64,000 bases of DNA from LMUY01 sp964244655 (GCA_964244655.1 CAXTJU010000007.1:1-64000), one strand, 5' to 3'. Counted from the first letter of the stretch, positions 33,150-44,369 are shown. Translations and numbers: made by a program. The notes: a model not told the origin generated them from the letters alone.

Positions 33150-34177
33150 CAGAACCGCACGGAGGCGGCCAGGGAGCCGAAGTTGAACAGCCCGCTCTTT
33201 TGCCCGTGGAACTCCTGGGTCTGCCAGGTCTGCGCGTAGGTGACGCGGACGCCGTGGTAGATGAGGGCGGCGCCCGCCTCCAGCTCGCCCACGTCCCAGC
33301 GCGGCGGGTTGCTGCGGCTGGTGGCGAAGTTGTTGCCGTTCAGCGTCACGTCGGTGCCGACCGCCTGGCCGTCCGCGCCGGCGAAGAAGTACCACACGAA
33401 CGGCCGGGTGGGGGTGTAGGCGTCCGTGCCGGTGAGGCCGGGGCGGATGCGGGCCACGCCGTAGTCGCTGTCCAGCCCCTGCCCGGCCCGGACGATCACG
33501 CCGGCTTGGGCGTAGTTGCGCAGAAGCCCGATGCCGATGCCGGCGGACGGCAGCACGTCGAACGCGATAGCCTGGTTGAACGCAATGGCCGGGGTGACTC
33601 CCAGCGGCACCCGCCAGGTGCGCTCGAAGAACACGTCGAACACCGCCTCGTTCTTGATCTGGGTGTCCCAGCCCTGGTTCGGCGTGTCGCCGATGATGTT
33701 GTGGAAGCCGTTCTGGATGGTCTTGCCGCCCGCGTCCGGCCCGACGGTGCCACCGAAGATGGCCAGCACGGTCTGCGCGTTGCCGGTGTTGTGGATCAGC
33801 GAGGCCGTCAGCCCGAGCACGCCGGCATAGGGGCGGTCGCTCAGCGACGGGTCGGGCGCCTGGGTGTCGCGCGGGGTGAACAGCGACTGGCTGAGGTCCA
33901 GGCTCAGGCGCTGCACGCCGTCCCCCCACACCGCGTTGGCCACCCTTTGCAGGAAGGCGGGCACCTCGTTGGTGCCGCCGGTCCAGCCCAGGCGCAGGCC
34001 GCTGGTGTAGTACTGGTCGGACGTGCCGCGCAGGGTCGAGACGGCGTCGTTCTCGACCTGGGCGGTGATGATGTTGCCCGTGTCCTGCAACGGCACGGCT
34101 GCCAGGGCCGGCAGGCTGAACAGGCTGGCGGCGGTGAAGGCGATGATCCTGCGCGGCATTGGGACCCGTTTCGTCAT
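33149..34177 (-). CDS. lpxR: LpxR-family outer-membrane lipid A deacylase (DUF2219)
   Basis: A 342-residue beta-barrel protein with signal peptide ending SLPALAAVP. The first strand has the conserved VENDAVS (N-D pair of the active site) and SDQYYTSGLRLGW. The region GPDAGGKTIQNGFHNIIGD carries the conserved His. The protein ends in aromatic F, as outer-membrane barrels do. LpxR removes the 3'-acyloxyacyl group of lipid A with Ca2+. Finding it at the head of the mltB-rlpA-dacA chain is unusual and might couple lipid A remodelling to wall turnover. ATG at 34177; alternative ATG at codon 7. Confidence 0.9.
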   Translation of the reverse strand: MTKRVPMPRRIIAFTAASLFSLPALAAVPLQDTGNIITAQVENDAVSTLRGTSDQYYTSGLRLGWTGGTNEVPAFLQRVANAVWGDGVQRLSLDLSQSLFTPRDTQAPDPSLSDRPYAGVLGLTASLIHNTGNAQTVLAIFGGTVGPDAGGKTIQNGFHNIIGDTPNQGWDTQIKNEAVFDVFFERTWRVPLGVTPAIAFNQAIAFDVLPSAGIGIGLLRNYAQAGVIVRAGQGLDSDYGVARIRPGLTGTDAYTPTRPFVWYFFAGADGQAVGTDVTLNGNNFATSRSNPPRWDVGELEAGAALIYHGVRVTYAQTWQTQEFHGQKSGLFNFGSLAASVRF

Positions 34178-34305
34178 GGCGTGTTCCCTACGTAGAGGGT
34201 TGCGCCCCGCTGCGAAACCCTCCCGGCGCGGGGCCGCCGAACCATGCTGTCACGCTCCTGGCATGATGGTTGCAGGCACAAAGCCAGCTTCGTTGGGAGA
34301 ACGAC

Positions 34306-35007
34306 GTGTCCTGTTCCGCCGGGTTCCGAATCAAGCAGGGGGCAGCGCTGCTGTGCCTCGCAGGCGGCATGAGCGTCGCAGCCCTGGAGGCGCAGGCCCA
34401 GACCGCGCCCACCGGAGCCATCTTCGACCTCGCGGTGACGCATCCCGGCCTGCTGACGAGCTACCGCAGCTTCTCCGTCTCGTTCACCGCCGCCCAGGCG
34501 GACACCACCGTGTCGTTCGCCTTCCGGGAGGTTCCGGCCTTCTTCGCGTTTGACAACGCTTCCGTCACCGCCACCGGCGGCACGGCCAACCTGTTGCAGG
34601 ACGCAGGGTTCGAGACGGCGTCCGTCGGGTCGGACGCCCCCGCCGGATGGCAGCGCTTCGTGCAGCCGGCCGACGTGAGCTTCACCGGCGAGGTCGCGTC
34701 CAACGCCGCCCGCTATGGCTGCGCCGTGCCGGCGAGCCAGGGCACGCGGTTCTGGTGCGACGGATCGGTCGAGGGCTATGACGGCCTGGCGCAAACGGTC
34801 GCCACCACGGTCGGGCAATCCTACACCGTCCGCTTCGACCTGCAGAACGACTCCGCGACCGCCATCACGCCGCCTGGCATCGACATGCTGGTTTACGCCG
34901 GCAGCGGGCTGCCCGCCGGCACCGTCCCCGTTCCGGAGCCGGCCTCGCTCGCGCTGCTGGCCGTGGGGCTGCTCGGCACGGCGCGCCTCGCCCGCCGCGC
35001 CGGCTGA
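34306..35007 (+). CDS. PEP-CTERM sorting-domain protein, function unknown
   Basis: A 233-residue exported protein. Residues about 1-32 form a signal peptide (GAALLCLAGGMSVAAL..AQAQ). The body is beta-rich and unrecognised, with two cysteines in RYGCAVPASQGTRFWCDG that could form a disulfide. The end is a textbook PEP-CTERM signal: VPVPEPASLALLAVGL, then LLGTARLARRAG. Such proteins are cleaved by exosortase and surface-linked. GTG at 34306 is chosen because GGAGA lies upstream; a TTG at 34270 is less likely. It is divergent from lpxR. Confidence 0.85.
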   Translation: MSCSAGFRIKQGAALLCLAGGMSVAALEAQAQTAPTGAIFDLAVTHPGLLTSYRSFSVSFTAAQADTTVSFAFREVPAFFAFDNASVTATGGTANLLQDAGFETASVGSDAPAGWQRFVQPADVSFTGEVASNAARYGCAVPASQGTRFWCDGSVEGYDGLAQTVATTVGQSYTVRFDLQNDSATAITPPGIDMLVYAGSGLPAGTVPVPEPASLALLAVGLLGTARLARRAG

Positions 35008-35024
35008 CCCGGCGCTGCGGCTGC

Positions 35025-35053
35025 TTGTCCTGCGCAGGCCTGGAAGGTTACAC
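35025..35053 (+). promoter_or_regulatory. Possible promoter of tRNA-Ser
   Basis: TTGTCC (35025-35030) and TTACAC (35048-35053) are 17 bases apart and end 12 bases before the tRNA. The -10 box is weak; prediction by eye. Confidence 0.35.
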
Positions 35054-35065
35054 CGGGGCGGCGCA

Positions 35066-35153
35066 GGACAGGTGGCCGAGCGGTTTAAGGCAGCGGTCTT
35101 GAAAACCGCCGAGGTGCAAGCCTCCGTGGGTTCGAATCCCACCCTGTCCGCCA
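35066..35153 (+). tRNA. tRNA-Ser (anticodon TGA), CCA encoded
   Basis: The acceptor stem GGACAGG/CCTGTCC is followed by G and an encoded CCA. The anticodon arm GCGGT-CTTGAAA-ACCGC has TGA. The long variable arm GAGG-TGCAAG-CCTC is typical of serine tRNAs, and the T arm is GTGGG-TTCGAAT-CCCAC. Length is 88 bases. Confidence 0.97.
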
Positions 35154-35162
35154 ATCCCCGCG

Positions 35163-36149
35163 CTACCTGTCCACCGCCTGCATCCCGGCATCCGTGTAGC
35201 GTTCGCCGGTGGCGGACCCGGCCGGCAGCGCCTGCTCGATCGCCGCCACGTCCGCCGCGCTGAGGTCGATGCCGGCCGCACCGACGTTCTCCTCCAGGTA
35301 GCGCACCTGCTTGGTGCCCGGGATCGGGATGATGTCATCGCCCTGCGCCAGCACCCAGGCAAGCGCCAGCTGGCCCGGCGTGCAGCCCTTCGCCGCGGCG
35401 ATGTCGCCGACCTTGCGGACCAGGCGGAGGTTCTGCTCCAGCGCCGCCGCCTGGAACCGCGGCGAGGTGCGGCGCCAATCATCCTGCGCCAAGGCCTCGG
35501 CCGAGGTGATCCGCCCGGTCAGGAAACCGCGGCCGAGCGGGCTGTACGGCACGAGGCCGATGCCCAGCTCGCGCAGCACGGGGATGATCCCGGCCTCCGG
35601 GTCCCGCGACCAGAGCGAGTACTCGGTTTGCAGCGCCGTGATCGGGTGCGTCGCGTGGGCGCGGCGGATGGTCGCCGGGGACGCCTCCGACAGGCCGAGC
35701 CAGCGCACCTTGCCCGCCCGCACCAGCTCGCCCATCGCGCCGACCGTGTCCTCGATCGGCGTCTGCGGGTCCACCCGGTGCTGGTAGTAGAGGTCGATCA
35801 CGTCCAGCCCGAGCCGCCGCAGGCTCGCCTCGCAGGCGGAGCGCACGTAGTCCGGCTTGCCGCTGATGCCGGTCCGCTCGCCGCCGGGTCCCCAGGTGTT
35901 GCCGAACTTGGTGGCGATCACCACCCGGTCCCGCACGGGGCGCAGCTCGCGGCCGACCAGCGCCTCGTTGGCGCCTTGGGCATACATGTCCGCGGTGTCG
36001 AAGAAGCTGACGCCCAGCTCCACCGCCCGGTGCAGCGTGCGGGCGCTCTCGGCGGCGTCCCCGGCGCCGTAATAGGCGGACATGCCCATGCAGCCCAGCC
36101 CCAACGCCGAGAGGTGCGGCCCGTGGCGGCCCAGCCGGCGCTGCCTCAT
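35163..36149 (-). CDS. Aldo/keto reductase
   Basis: A 328-residue TIM-barrel NADPH-dependent oxidoreductase of the AKR13/YakC-like group (RRLGRHGPHLSALGLGCMGM). The catalytic tetrad is complete: D51 and Y56 (DTADMYAQGANE), K81 (ATKFGN) and H124 (YYQHRVD). The cofactor end reads IPIPGTKQVRYLEENV. The substrate is unknown; it lies 13 bases downstream of a class II aldolase and may act on sugar or aldehyde products. Stop is 9 bases from tRNA-Ser (convergent). Confidence 0.92.
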   Translation of the reverse strand: MRQRRLGRHGPHLSALGLGCMGMSAYYGAGDAAESARTLHRAVELGVSFFDTADMYAQGANEALVGRELRPVRDRVVIATKFGNTWGPGGERTGISGKPDYVRSACEASLRRLGLDVIDLYYQHRVDPQTPIEDTVGAMGELVRAGKVRWLGLSEASPATIRRAHATHPITALQTEYSLWSRDPEAGIIPVLRELGIGLVPYSPLGRGFLTGRITSAEALAQDDWRRTSPRFQAAALEQNLRLVRKVGDIAAAKGCTPGQLALAWVLAQGDDIIPIPGTKQVRYLEENVGAAGIDLSAADVAAIEQALPAGSATGERYTDAGMQAVDR

Positions 36150-36162
36150 CGCCGCCCGTGCC

Positions 36163-36834
36163 TCACGCCACGCCGCCGAGGGCGGGCGCTGCGTCCTGCA
36201 AGCCGTAGCTGGCGAAGCCGCGGACCGCCTCGGCGATCTCCGCATCCGTCAGCACGACCGGGCCGCCGATGGACAGGCTCAGGCAGTACTGCTTGGCCAG
36301 CGTCTCCAGCTCCACCGCCAGCCACATCGCCTTGGCCAGGGTCGGCCCCGCCACGATCATGCCGTGGTTGGCGAGCAGGCAGGCGTTGCGCCCCTCCATC
36401 GCCTTGAGCGCCAGCCCGGCCAGCTCCGCCGTGCCGAACATGGCGAACGGGGCGCAGCGCACCGTGCTGCCGCCGAACGCCGCGATCATGTAGTGCACCG
36501 CCGGGATGTCCCGCCGCAGGATCGACAGCGTCGTGCAGTACGGCGCGTGGGTGTGCACCACGGCCCCCGCCTCCGGGCGGCCGTTCAGGATGGCCAGGTG
36601 GAACGGCCACTCGGTGGAGGGCTTGAGCGGCCCGGTCCACGCCCCCTGCCCGTCCAGCGGCATGACGGCCAGGTCCCACGGCTGCATGGCGTCGTAGGGC
36701 GTGGCCGAGGGGGTGATCAGCATGGCGTCGCCCTGGCGGACGGAGATGTTGCCCGAGGTGCCCTGGTTGATGCCGAGCGCGTTCATCTGCCGCGCCGACT
36801 CGACGATGGCCCGGCGAAGGTCATGTTCGTTCAT
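36163..36834 (-). CDS. Class II aldolase/adducin family protein (AraD/FucA-like)
   Basis: A 223-residue zinc-dependent aldolase or epimerase fold. INQGTSGNISVR, the STEWPFHL segment (E75), HTHAPYC (H94, H96) and LLANHGMIVAGPTL supply the usual zinc ligands and phosphate loop. Relatives cleave fuculose-1-phosphate or epimerise ribulose-5-phosphate; which applies cannot be told. The polyol/pentose locus lies 1.7 kb away beyond a gene on the opposite strand, which hints at a pentose role. Divergent from the ABC-F gene with a 47-base gap. Confidence 0.88.
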   Translation of the reverse strand: MNEHDLRRAIVESARQMNALGINQGTSGNISVRQGDAMLITPSATPYDAMQPWDLAVMPLDGQGAWTGPLKPSTEWPFHLAILNGRPEAGAVVHTHAPYCTTLSILRRDIPAVHYMIAAFGGSTVRCAPFAMFGTAELAGLALKAMEGRNACLLANHGMIVAGPTLAKAMWLAVELETLAKQYCLSLSIGGPVVLTDAEIAEAVRGFASYGLQDAAPALGGVA

Positions 36835-36881
36835 GGCGGCGATCCTAGCATAAAGTGCTGCACTGCGGTACAGCCCGCGCC

Positions 36882-38519
36882 ATGCTGCAAATCGAAAACC
36901 TGGTGTTCAACGCCTGGGGCCGGCGCTTCTTCGACCGCGCCAGCGTCACCCTGCCGATCGGCGCCAAGGTGGGCCTGGTCGGGCGCAACGGCGCGGGCAA
37001 GACGACGCTGTTCAAGCTCATCACCGGGCACCTGCAAGCCGATGGCGGCGACATCGCCCTGCCCAAGGCCGCCCGCCTCGGCGTGGTGGACCAGGAGCAC
37101 CCGGCGACGCCGGACACCCTGCTCGACACCATCCTCGCCGCCGACGCCGAGCGCGCCGCCCTGCTGCTGGCCGCCGACACCGCCGAGCCGGAGGACATCG
37201 CGGGCATCTACGAGCGGCTGGGCGAGATCGACGCCGACCGCGCGCCCGCCCGCGCCGGGGAGATCCTGGCCGGGCTCGGCTTTTCCACCGCCGACCTGCA
37301 CCGCCCGATGGCCGAGTTCTCCGGCGGCTGGCGCATGCGGGTGGCGCTCGCCGCCGCCCTGTTCGCCGCGCCTGAGCTGCTGTTGCTGGACGAGCCGACC
37401 AACTACCTCGACCTGGAAGGCGCCATGTGGCTGGAGGCCCGACTGCGGCGCTACCCGCACGGCGCGCTGGTCATCAGCCACGACCGGGAGCTGCTGAACA
37501 ACTCGGTCGATCACATCTTGCACCTGGCGGAGGGCCAGCTCACGCTCTACCCCGGCGGCTACGACGCGTTCGAGGAGCGCCGGGCCGAGAACGCCCGGCT
37601 GCAAGCCTCCGCCCGGGTCAAGCAGGAGGCGGAGCGGGCGCACCTGCAAGCCTTCGTGGACCGGTTCGGCGCGTCGGCCAGCAAGGCGGCGCAGGCGCAG
37701 TCCCGCGTCAAGCGGCTGGCCAAGCTGCCGCCCGTCTCGGTCACGGTGGAGGCGCGGGTGGCGCCGTTCGCCCTGCCCTCGCCGCCCCGCCCGCTGGCGC
37801 CGCCGCTGCTGCGGTGGGAGGGGGTGGACGCCGGGTATGGCGACACGCGGGTGCTGCGGGCGCTGAACCTGCGGCTCGACGTGGACGACCGGATCGGCCT
37901 GCTCGGCGTCAACGGCGCCGGCAAGTCCACCTTCGCCAAGCTGGCCGCCGGCGCGATCGACCCGCTGTGCGGCTCGGTGCAGCGGGAGCGGCGGCTGGGC
38001 GTTGGCTGGTTCCACCAGCACCAGATCGAGGCGCTCGACCCGGCGGACACGCCGCTCGGCATCCTGCGGCGCACCCGCCCGGACGACAGCGAGACCAGCG
38101 TCCGCTCCCGGCTGGCCGGGTTCGGCATCAGCTTCGAGAAGCAGGCCACCACGGTCGAGAACCTGTCCGGCGGCGAGCGGGCGCGGCTGCTGCTCAACCT
38201 GGTGGCCATGGCCGCCCCCCACCTGCTGATCCTGGACGAGCCGACCAACCACCTGGACATCGACAGCCGCCGCGCGTTGCTGGACGCGCTGAACGACTAC
38301 CGGGGCGCGGTGATCCTGATCACCCATGACCGCTCGCTGATGGAGATGGTGGCGGACCGGCTTTGGCTGGCGGCGGACGGCACGGTGGCGCCATTCGACG
38401 GCGACATGGACGATTACGCCCGCTTCGTGCTGGACCGCACCAAGGGCGGCGCAGCACCCAGCCAGGTGGGGCGGGAGAAGGGCGGCAAGAAAGGCAAGAA
38501 GCAGGCCCGCGCGGCCTGA
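36882..38519 (+). CDS. ABC-F family ATPase, paralogue 1
   Basis: A 545-residue protein with two ABC ATPase domains and no membrane segment. Walker A motifs are GRNGAGKTT and GVNGAGKST; signatures are FSGGWRMRVALA and LSGGERARLLL; both Walker B are LLLDEPTN/LILDEPTN. The charged linker between domains (VKQEAERAHLQAFVDRFG) is the region that enters the ribosomal E site in ABC-F translation factors. The C-terminus is a short Lys/Arg-rich tail (KGGKKGKKQARAA). ATG at 36882 is preferred over a GTG at 36855. A longer paralogue is at 59183. Confidence 0.9.
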   Translation: MLQIENLVFNAWGRRFFDRASVTLPIGAKVGLVGRNGAGKTTLFKLITGHLQADGGDIALPKAARLGVVDQEHPATPDTLLDTILAADAERAALLLAADTAEPEDIAGIYERLGEIDADRAPARAGEILAGLGFSTADLHRPMAEFSGGWRMRVALAAALFAAPELLLLDEPTNYLDLEGAMWLEARLRRYPHGALVISHDRELLNNSVDHILHLAEGQLTLYPGGYDAFEERRAENARLQASARVKQEAERAHLQAFVDRFGASASKAAQAQSRVKRLAKLPPVSVTVEARVAPFALPSPPRPLAPPLLRWEGVDAGYGDTRVLRALNLRLDVDDRIGLLGVNGAGKSTFAKLAAGAIDPLCGSVQRERRLGVGWFHQHQIEALDPADTPLGILRRTRPDDSETSVRSRLAGFGISFEKQATTVENLSGGERARLLLNLVAMAAPHLLILDEPTNHLDIDSRRALLDALNDYRGAVILITHDRSLMEMVADRLWLAADGTVAPFDGDMDDYARFVLDRTKGGAAPSQVGREKGGKKGKKQARAA

Positions 38520-38520
38520 C

Positions 38521-39972
38521 CTAGCCCATCGCCCCGGAAACGCCCGCGTACAGCGCGCGGTAGCGGGGCAGCCGGCTGGCGTAGGCGTCGGCCAGCGCCG
38601 GGTCGGGCAGGATGGTCTCGGCGCGCTGCGGCGGCCGGCACACGGCGGCGGGCGCTTCCCCGGTGACCGCCATGCGGGCCAGCCGCGCCGCGCCGAACGC
38701 GCCACCGTGCTCGCCGTCCGCCAGGCGGTGCAGCGGGATGCCGAGCGCGGAGGCGATGATGCGCAGCCATTCGCGGGAGCGCGAGCCGCCGCCGATCGCG
38801 TCCGCCTCCGCCACGCTGGTGCCGGAGGCGGCGAGCGCGTCCAGGCAGTCCCGCAGCGAGAAGGCCACGCCCTCCAGCACCGCCTGCGTCAGTCCGGCGC
38901 GGCCGGTCTCGTTCGACAGCCCGGCGAACGCGCCGCGGACCGCGCCGTCGTTGTGCGGCGTGCGTTCGCCGCCGAGGTAGGGCAGGAACAGCGCCGGGCT
39001 GGCCGCGGCGGGCGCGCCCATCTCGGCCAGCAGCGCCGCCTCGTCCTGCCCCGCAACGCCGGCCCACCAGGCGAGCGAGGCGGCGGCGGACAGCGTGACT
39101 CCCATCTGGTGCCAGGTGGCGGGGATCGCGTGGCAGAACGCGTGCACCGCGGCTTGCGGGTAGGGCCGGAACCGGTCGGTGGTGGCGAACAGCACGCCGG
39201 AGGTGCCGAGCGAGACGAAGGCATCCCCCGGCCGGATCGCGCCCAGGCCCACCGCGCCGGCCGCGTTGTCCCCGGCGCCGCCCGCCAGCACGGCGCGGCC
39301 CATGCCCCAGCGCGCCGCCAGCTCTGGCCGCAGCGCCCCGGCCGGCGCGTTGCCTTCCACCAGGCGGGGCATCGCGGCGCGGGACAGCCCCGTGGCGGCC
39401 AGCGCGGCGTCCGACCAGTCGCGCGCGCCCACGTCCAGCCAGAGCGTGCCGGACGCGTCGGACATCTCCTCGATCAGTTCGCCGGTCAGCCGGTAGCGCA
39501 CCCACGCCTTGGGCAGCAGCACGGTGCGGACGCGGGCGAACACCTCCGGCTCGTGCGCCCGCAGCCAGAGCAGCTTGGGGGCGGTGAAGCCGGGCATCGC
39601 GATGTTGCCCGACACCTGGCGCAGGGCGGGGAAGCTGGCTTCCAGGGCCGCGCACTCCGCGGTGGCGCGCACGTCGTTCCACAGGATGGCCGGGCGCAGC
39701 ACGCTGCCCGCGCCGTCCAGCAGCACCGCGCCGTGCATCTGGCCGGACAGGCCGATGCCCTGGACGGCCGCCAGGGCGGCGGAGTGCTCGCGGCCGAGCG
39801 CGTCCACCGCGTCCAACATGGCGTTCCACCAGGCCTCGGGCGCCTGCTCGCTGTGCCCCGTCGCCGGGCGCTGTACCTGCAAGGCGGCCGAGGCGCTGCC
39901 GACCGGGCGCTGCTCCCCATCCACCAGCAGCGCCTTGACGGCGGAGGTGCCGAAGTCGAGGCCGAGGAACAT
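38521..39972 (-). CDS. xylB: Xylulokinase
   Basis: A 483-residue FGGY sugar kinase that phosphorylates D-xylulose to xylulose-5-phosphate. LGLDFGTSAVKALLVD is the first phosphate motif, LSGQMHGAVLLD is the xylulokinase-specific block, and GGAGDNAAGAVGLG plus FVSLGTSGVLF complete the ATP site. It is the last gene of the polyol transporter operon, 4 bases after smoK, and matches use of D-arabitol or sorbitol products. Its stop is one base from that of the convergent ABC-F gene. Confidence 0.93.
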   Translation of the reverse strand: MFLGLDFGTSAVKALLVDGEQRPVGSASAALQVQRPATGHSEQAPEAWWNAMLDAVDALGREHSAALAAVQGIGLSGQMHGAVLLDGAGSVLRPAILWNDVRATAECAALEASFPALRQVSGNIAMPGFTAPKLLWLRAHEPEVFARVRTVLLPKAWVRYRLTGELIEEMSDASGTLWLDVGARDWSDAALAATGLSRAAMPRLVEGNAPAGALRPELAARWGMGRAVLAGGAGDNAAGAVGLGAIRPGDAFVSLGTSGVLFATTDRFRPYPQAAVHAFCHAIPATWHQMGVTLSAAASLAWWAGVAGQDEAALLAEMGAPAAASPALFLPYLGGERTPHNDGAVRGAFAGLSNETGRAGLTQAVLEGVAFSLRDCLDALAASGTSVAEADAIGGGSRSREWLRIIASALGIPLHRLADGEHGGAFGAARLARMAVTGEAPAAVCRPPQRAETILPDPALADAYASRLPRYRALYAGVSGAMG

Positions 39973-39976
39973 GGGC

Positions 39977-41077
<1,101 letters not shown>

Positions 41078-41088
41078 TGCGGCTCTCC

Positions 41089-41904
41089 TTACTTGACGGC
41101 GCCGAAGGTCAGCCCGCGCACCAGCTGGCGCTGGCTGAACCAGCCGAACACGAGGATGGGCGCCACCGCCATGGTGGACGCGGCCGACAGCTTGGCGAAG
41201 AACAGCCCTTCCGGGCTGGAGAACGAGGCGATGAACGCGGTCAGCGGCGCGGCACTCGACGAGGTGAGATTCAAGCTCCAGAACGCCTCGTTCCAGCACA
41301 GGATCAACGACAGCAGGCCGGTGGAGGCGATGCCGGGCAGGGTGAGCGGCAACAGCAGGTACCACAGCTCGCTGGTGGTGTTGGCGCCATCCATGCGGCC
41401 GGCCTCCAGGATGTCGATCGGCACTTCCTTGTAGAAGGTGAACAGCATCCACACCACGATCGGCAGATTGCTCAGCGCGTAGATCACGATCAAAGCAGTT
41501 CGCGTGTCCAGCAGCCCGGCGTTGCGGCAGAGCAGGTAAATCGGCACCAGCACGCCCACCGGCGGCAGCATCTTGGTCGAAAGCATCCACAGCAGCGTGC
41601 CGCGGGTGCGCTTGGTGGGGAAGAACGCCATCGAGTAGGCGGCCGGGATGGCCAAAGCCAGCGCCAGCACGGTGCCGCCTACGGACACGGCCACGCTGTT
41701 GAACGCGAAGCTGAAGTAGTCCTCTCGCGCCAGCACCTCGCGGTACGAGTCGAGGGTGGGGGAAAAGAACAGGCCGGGGGTGATAGCGGCCACCTCCTGC
41801 TTAAGGCTGGTCAGCGCCATCCAGGCGATCGGGAAGAACAGCAGCAGGGCCACGGACCAGCCTACAACCGTGGCGAGGGTTTGCTGGAGGAGGGTGGCGC
41901 GCAT
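41089..41904 (-). CDS. smoG: Polyol ABC transporter permease (SmoG/MtlG type)
   Basis: A 271-residue inner-membrane permease with six hydrophobic helices. The EAA loop that contacts the ATPase is EAGRMDGANTTSELWYLLLPL. The N-terminus has the LLLFFPIAWMALTSLKQ pattern of the MalG branch. It lies 11 bases upstream of smoK, but 151 bases downstream of smoF because hairpin repeat copy C intervenes; that is wide for an operon with tight spacing elsewhere. Confidence 0.9.
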   Translation of the reverse strand: MRATLLQQTLATVVGWSVALLLFFPIAWMALTSLKQEVAAITPGLFFSPTLDSYREVLAREDYFSFAFNSVAVSVGGTVLALALAIPAAYSMAFFPTKRTRGTLLWMLSTKMLPPVGVLVPIYLLCRNAGLLDTRTALIVIYALSNLPIVVWMLFTFYKEVPIDILEAGRMDGANTTSELWYLLLPLTLPGIASTGLLSLILCWNEAFWSLNLTSSSAAPLTAFIASFSSPEGLFFAKLSAASTMAVAPILVFGWFSQRQLVRGLTFGAVK

Positions 41905-41918
41905 CTAGGAAGCGAAGG

Positions 41919-42026
41919 CCGGGGCGCTGCCCCGGACCCCGCCAGAGGACGAAGTCCTCTGGACACCTTTATGTAAAGGGGTGAAGGGGATGACTATCCC
42001 CTTCCGGGTGCAGGGCAGAGCCCTGC
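41919..42026 (+). repeat. Multi-hairpin intergenic repeat, copy C
   Basis: Five hairpins in order: H1 CCGGGGC/GCCCCGG (41919-41935), H2 CCAGAGGAC/GTCCTCTGG (41942-41962), H3 with inner stem CCTTTA/TAAAGG (41966-41979), H4 AAGGGGA/TCCCCTT (41984-42003) and H5 GCAGGGC/GCCCTGC (42010-42026). It lies between smoF and smoG and is antisense to both genes. Confidence 0.87.
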
Positions 42027-42055
42027 AAGGATAGCGGCTAGGTTTACTTGGCATC

Positions 42056-42961
42056 TTAGACCTCAAGCCGGCGCGCGATGCTGCGCACCAGGAAGAATGC
42101 CACGATGTTCGCCAGGATGATCGCCACCACGCCGCCGGCCGAGGCGCCGCCGATGTCGTATTGCAGCAGCGCCTTGGCGTAGATCAGGAAAGCCAGGTTG
42201 GTCGTGGCGTTGCCGGGCCCGCCGGAGGTTGTAACGTAGATTTCCGCGAACACCGTCAGCAGGAAGATCGTCTCGATCATCACCACCACGCTGATCGCCC
42301 GGGACAGATGCGGCAGGGTGATGAACACGAACTGCGCCACCACGCCGGCTCCGTCCATCCGCGCGGCCTCCCGCTGCTCGTGGCTGAGCGACTGCACCGC
42401 GGTCAGCAGGATCAGCAACGCGAAGGGCAGCCACTCCCACGACACGATGCCGATGACGGAGGCGAGCGGGAACTGCGCGAACCAATCCACCGGCTCTGCG
42501 CCGAACGCGCGGAACACGACGCTGAGCACGCCATAGATCGGATGCATCAGCAGGTTTTTCCAAATCAGCGCGCTGACCGTCGGCATGATGAAGAATGGCG
42601 AGATGGCCAGCACCCGGGCAATGTTGCGCCCGGGGAAGTCCTGGTCGAACAGCACGGCCAGCAAGGTGCCGAGCCCCACGGTGATGACCAGCACGGCCGC
42701 CAGCAGCACCAGCGTGTTGCGCAACGAGACCCAGAAATCCGGCTCCGTCACCAGGAACCGGTAGTTGTCGAACCCGGCGAACCCGGCCGTCTCCGGGCTG
42801 ATCAGGTTGTAGTACTGGAACGAGAACCACAGCGTCAGCGCCAGCGGCACGATCATCCACGCCAGCAACACCAGCACGGAGGGCATCACCAGCCACGACC
42901 CAGCCCGCGTCGCGGAGGCGGGCGTCGCCTCCGCGACGCGGGCAAGGGCCGTGGCTGACAT
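42056..42961 (-). CDS. smoF: Polyol ABC transporter permease (SmoF/MtlF type)
   Basis: A 301-residue inner-membrane permease of the MalF branch with six or more hydrophobic helices. LLAWMIVPLALTLWFSFQYY is helix 1 and the EAA loop is EAARMDGAGVVAQFVFITLP. Residue content and the partner smoG fit a polyol importer. ATG at 42961 is one base from the smoE stop, so the two are co-translated. The next gene downstream is smoG beyond hairpin copy C. Confidence 0.9.
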   Translation of the reverse strand: MSATALARVAEATPASATRAGSWLVMPSVLVLLAWMIVPLALTLWFSFQYYNLISPETAGFAGFDNYRFLVTEPDFWVSLRNTLVLLAAVLVITVGLGTLLAVLFDQDFPGRNIARVLAISPFFIMPTVSALIWKNLLMHPIYGVLSVVFRAFGAEPVDWFAQFPLASVIGIVSWEWLPFALLILLTAVQSLSHEQREAARMDGAGVVAQFVFITLPHLSRAISVVVMIETIFLLTVFAEIYVTTSGGPGNATTNLAFLIYAKALLQYDIGGASAGGVVAIILANIVAFFLVRSIARRLEV

Positions 42962-42962
42962 G

Positions 42963-44291
<1,329 letters not shown>

Positions 44292-44333
44292 AGGCGGTCC
44301 TCCCAAGTGTGCCGCGCCATTTGGGCGGCGAAT

Positions 44334-44369
44334 TGTGAACAGCCTCTCATTCCCGTGTGAACCCGTCAA
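44334..44369 (-). promoter_or_regulatory. Promoter region of the polyol operon with direct repeat
   Basis: On the minus strand GTTCACA occurs at 44362-44356 and again at 44340-44334, exactly 22 bases apart (two helical turns), downstream of a TTGACG box at 44369-44364. A convincing -10 box is missing. The spacing suits a dimeric activator such as an AraC-type mannitol regulator, but no regulator gene is in the window. Confidence 0.35.

Noticed and set aside
38517..38523. One-base gap between the stops of the convergent ABC-F and xylB genes
   Set aside because: Tight convergent ends are common in this compact window, and both proteins end normally.
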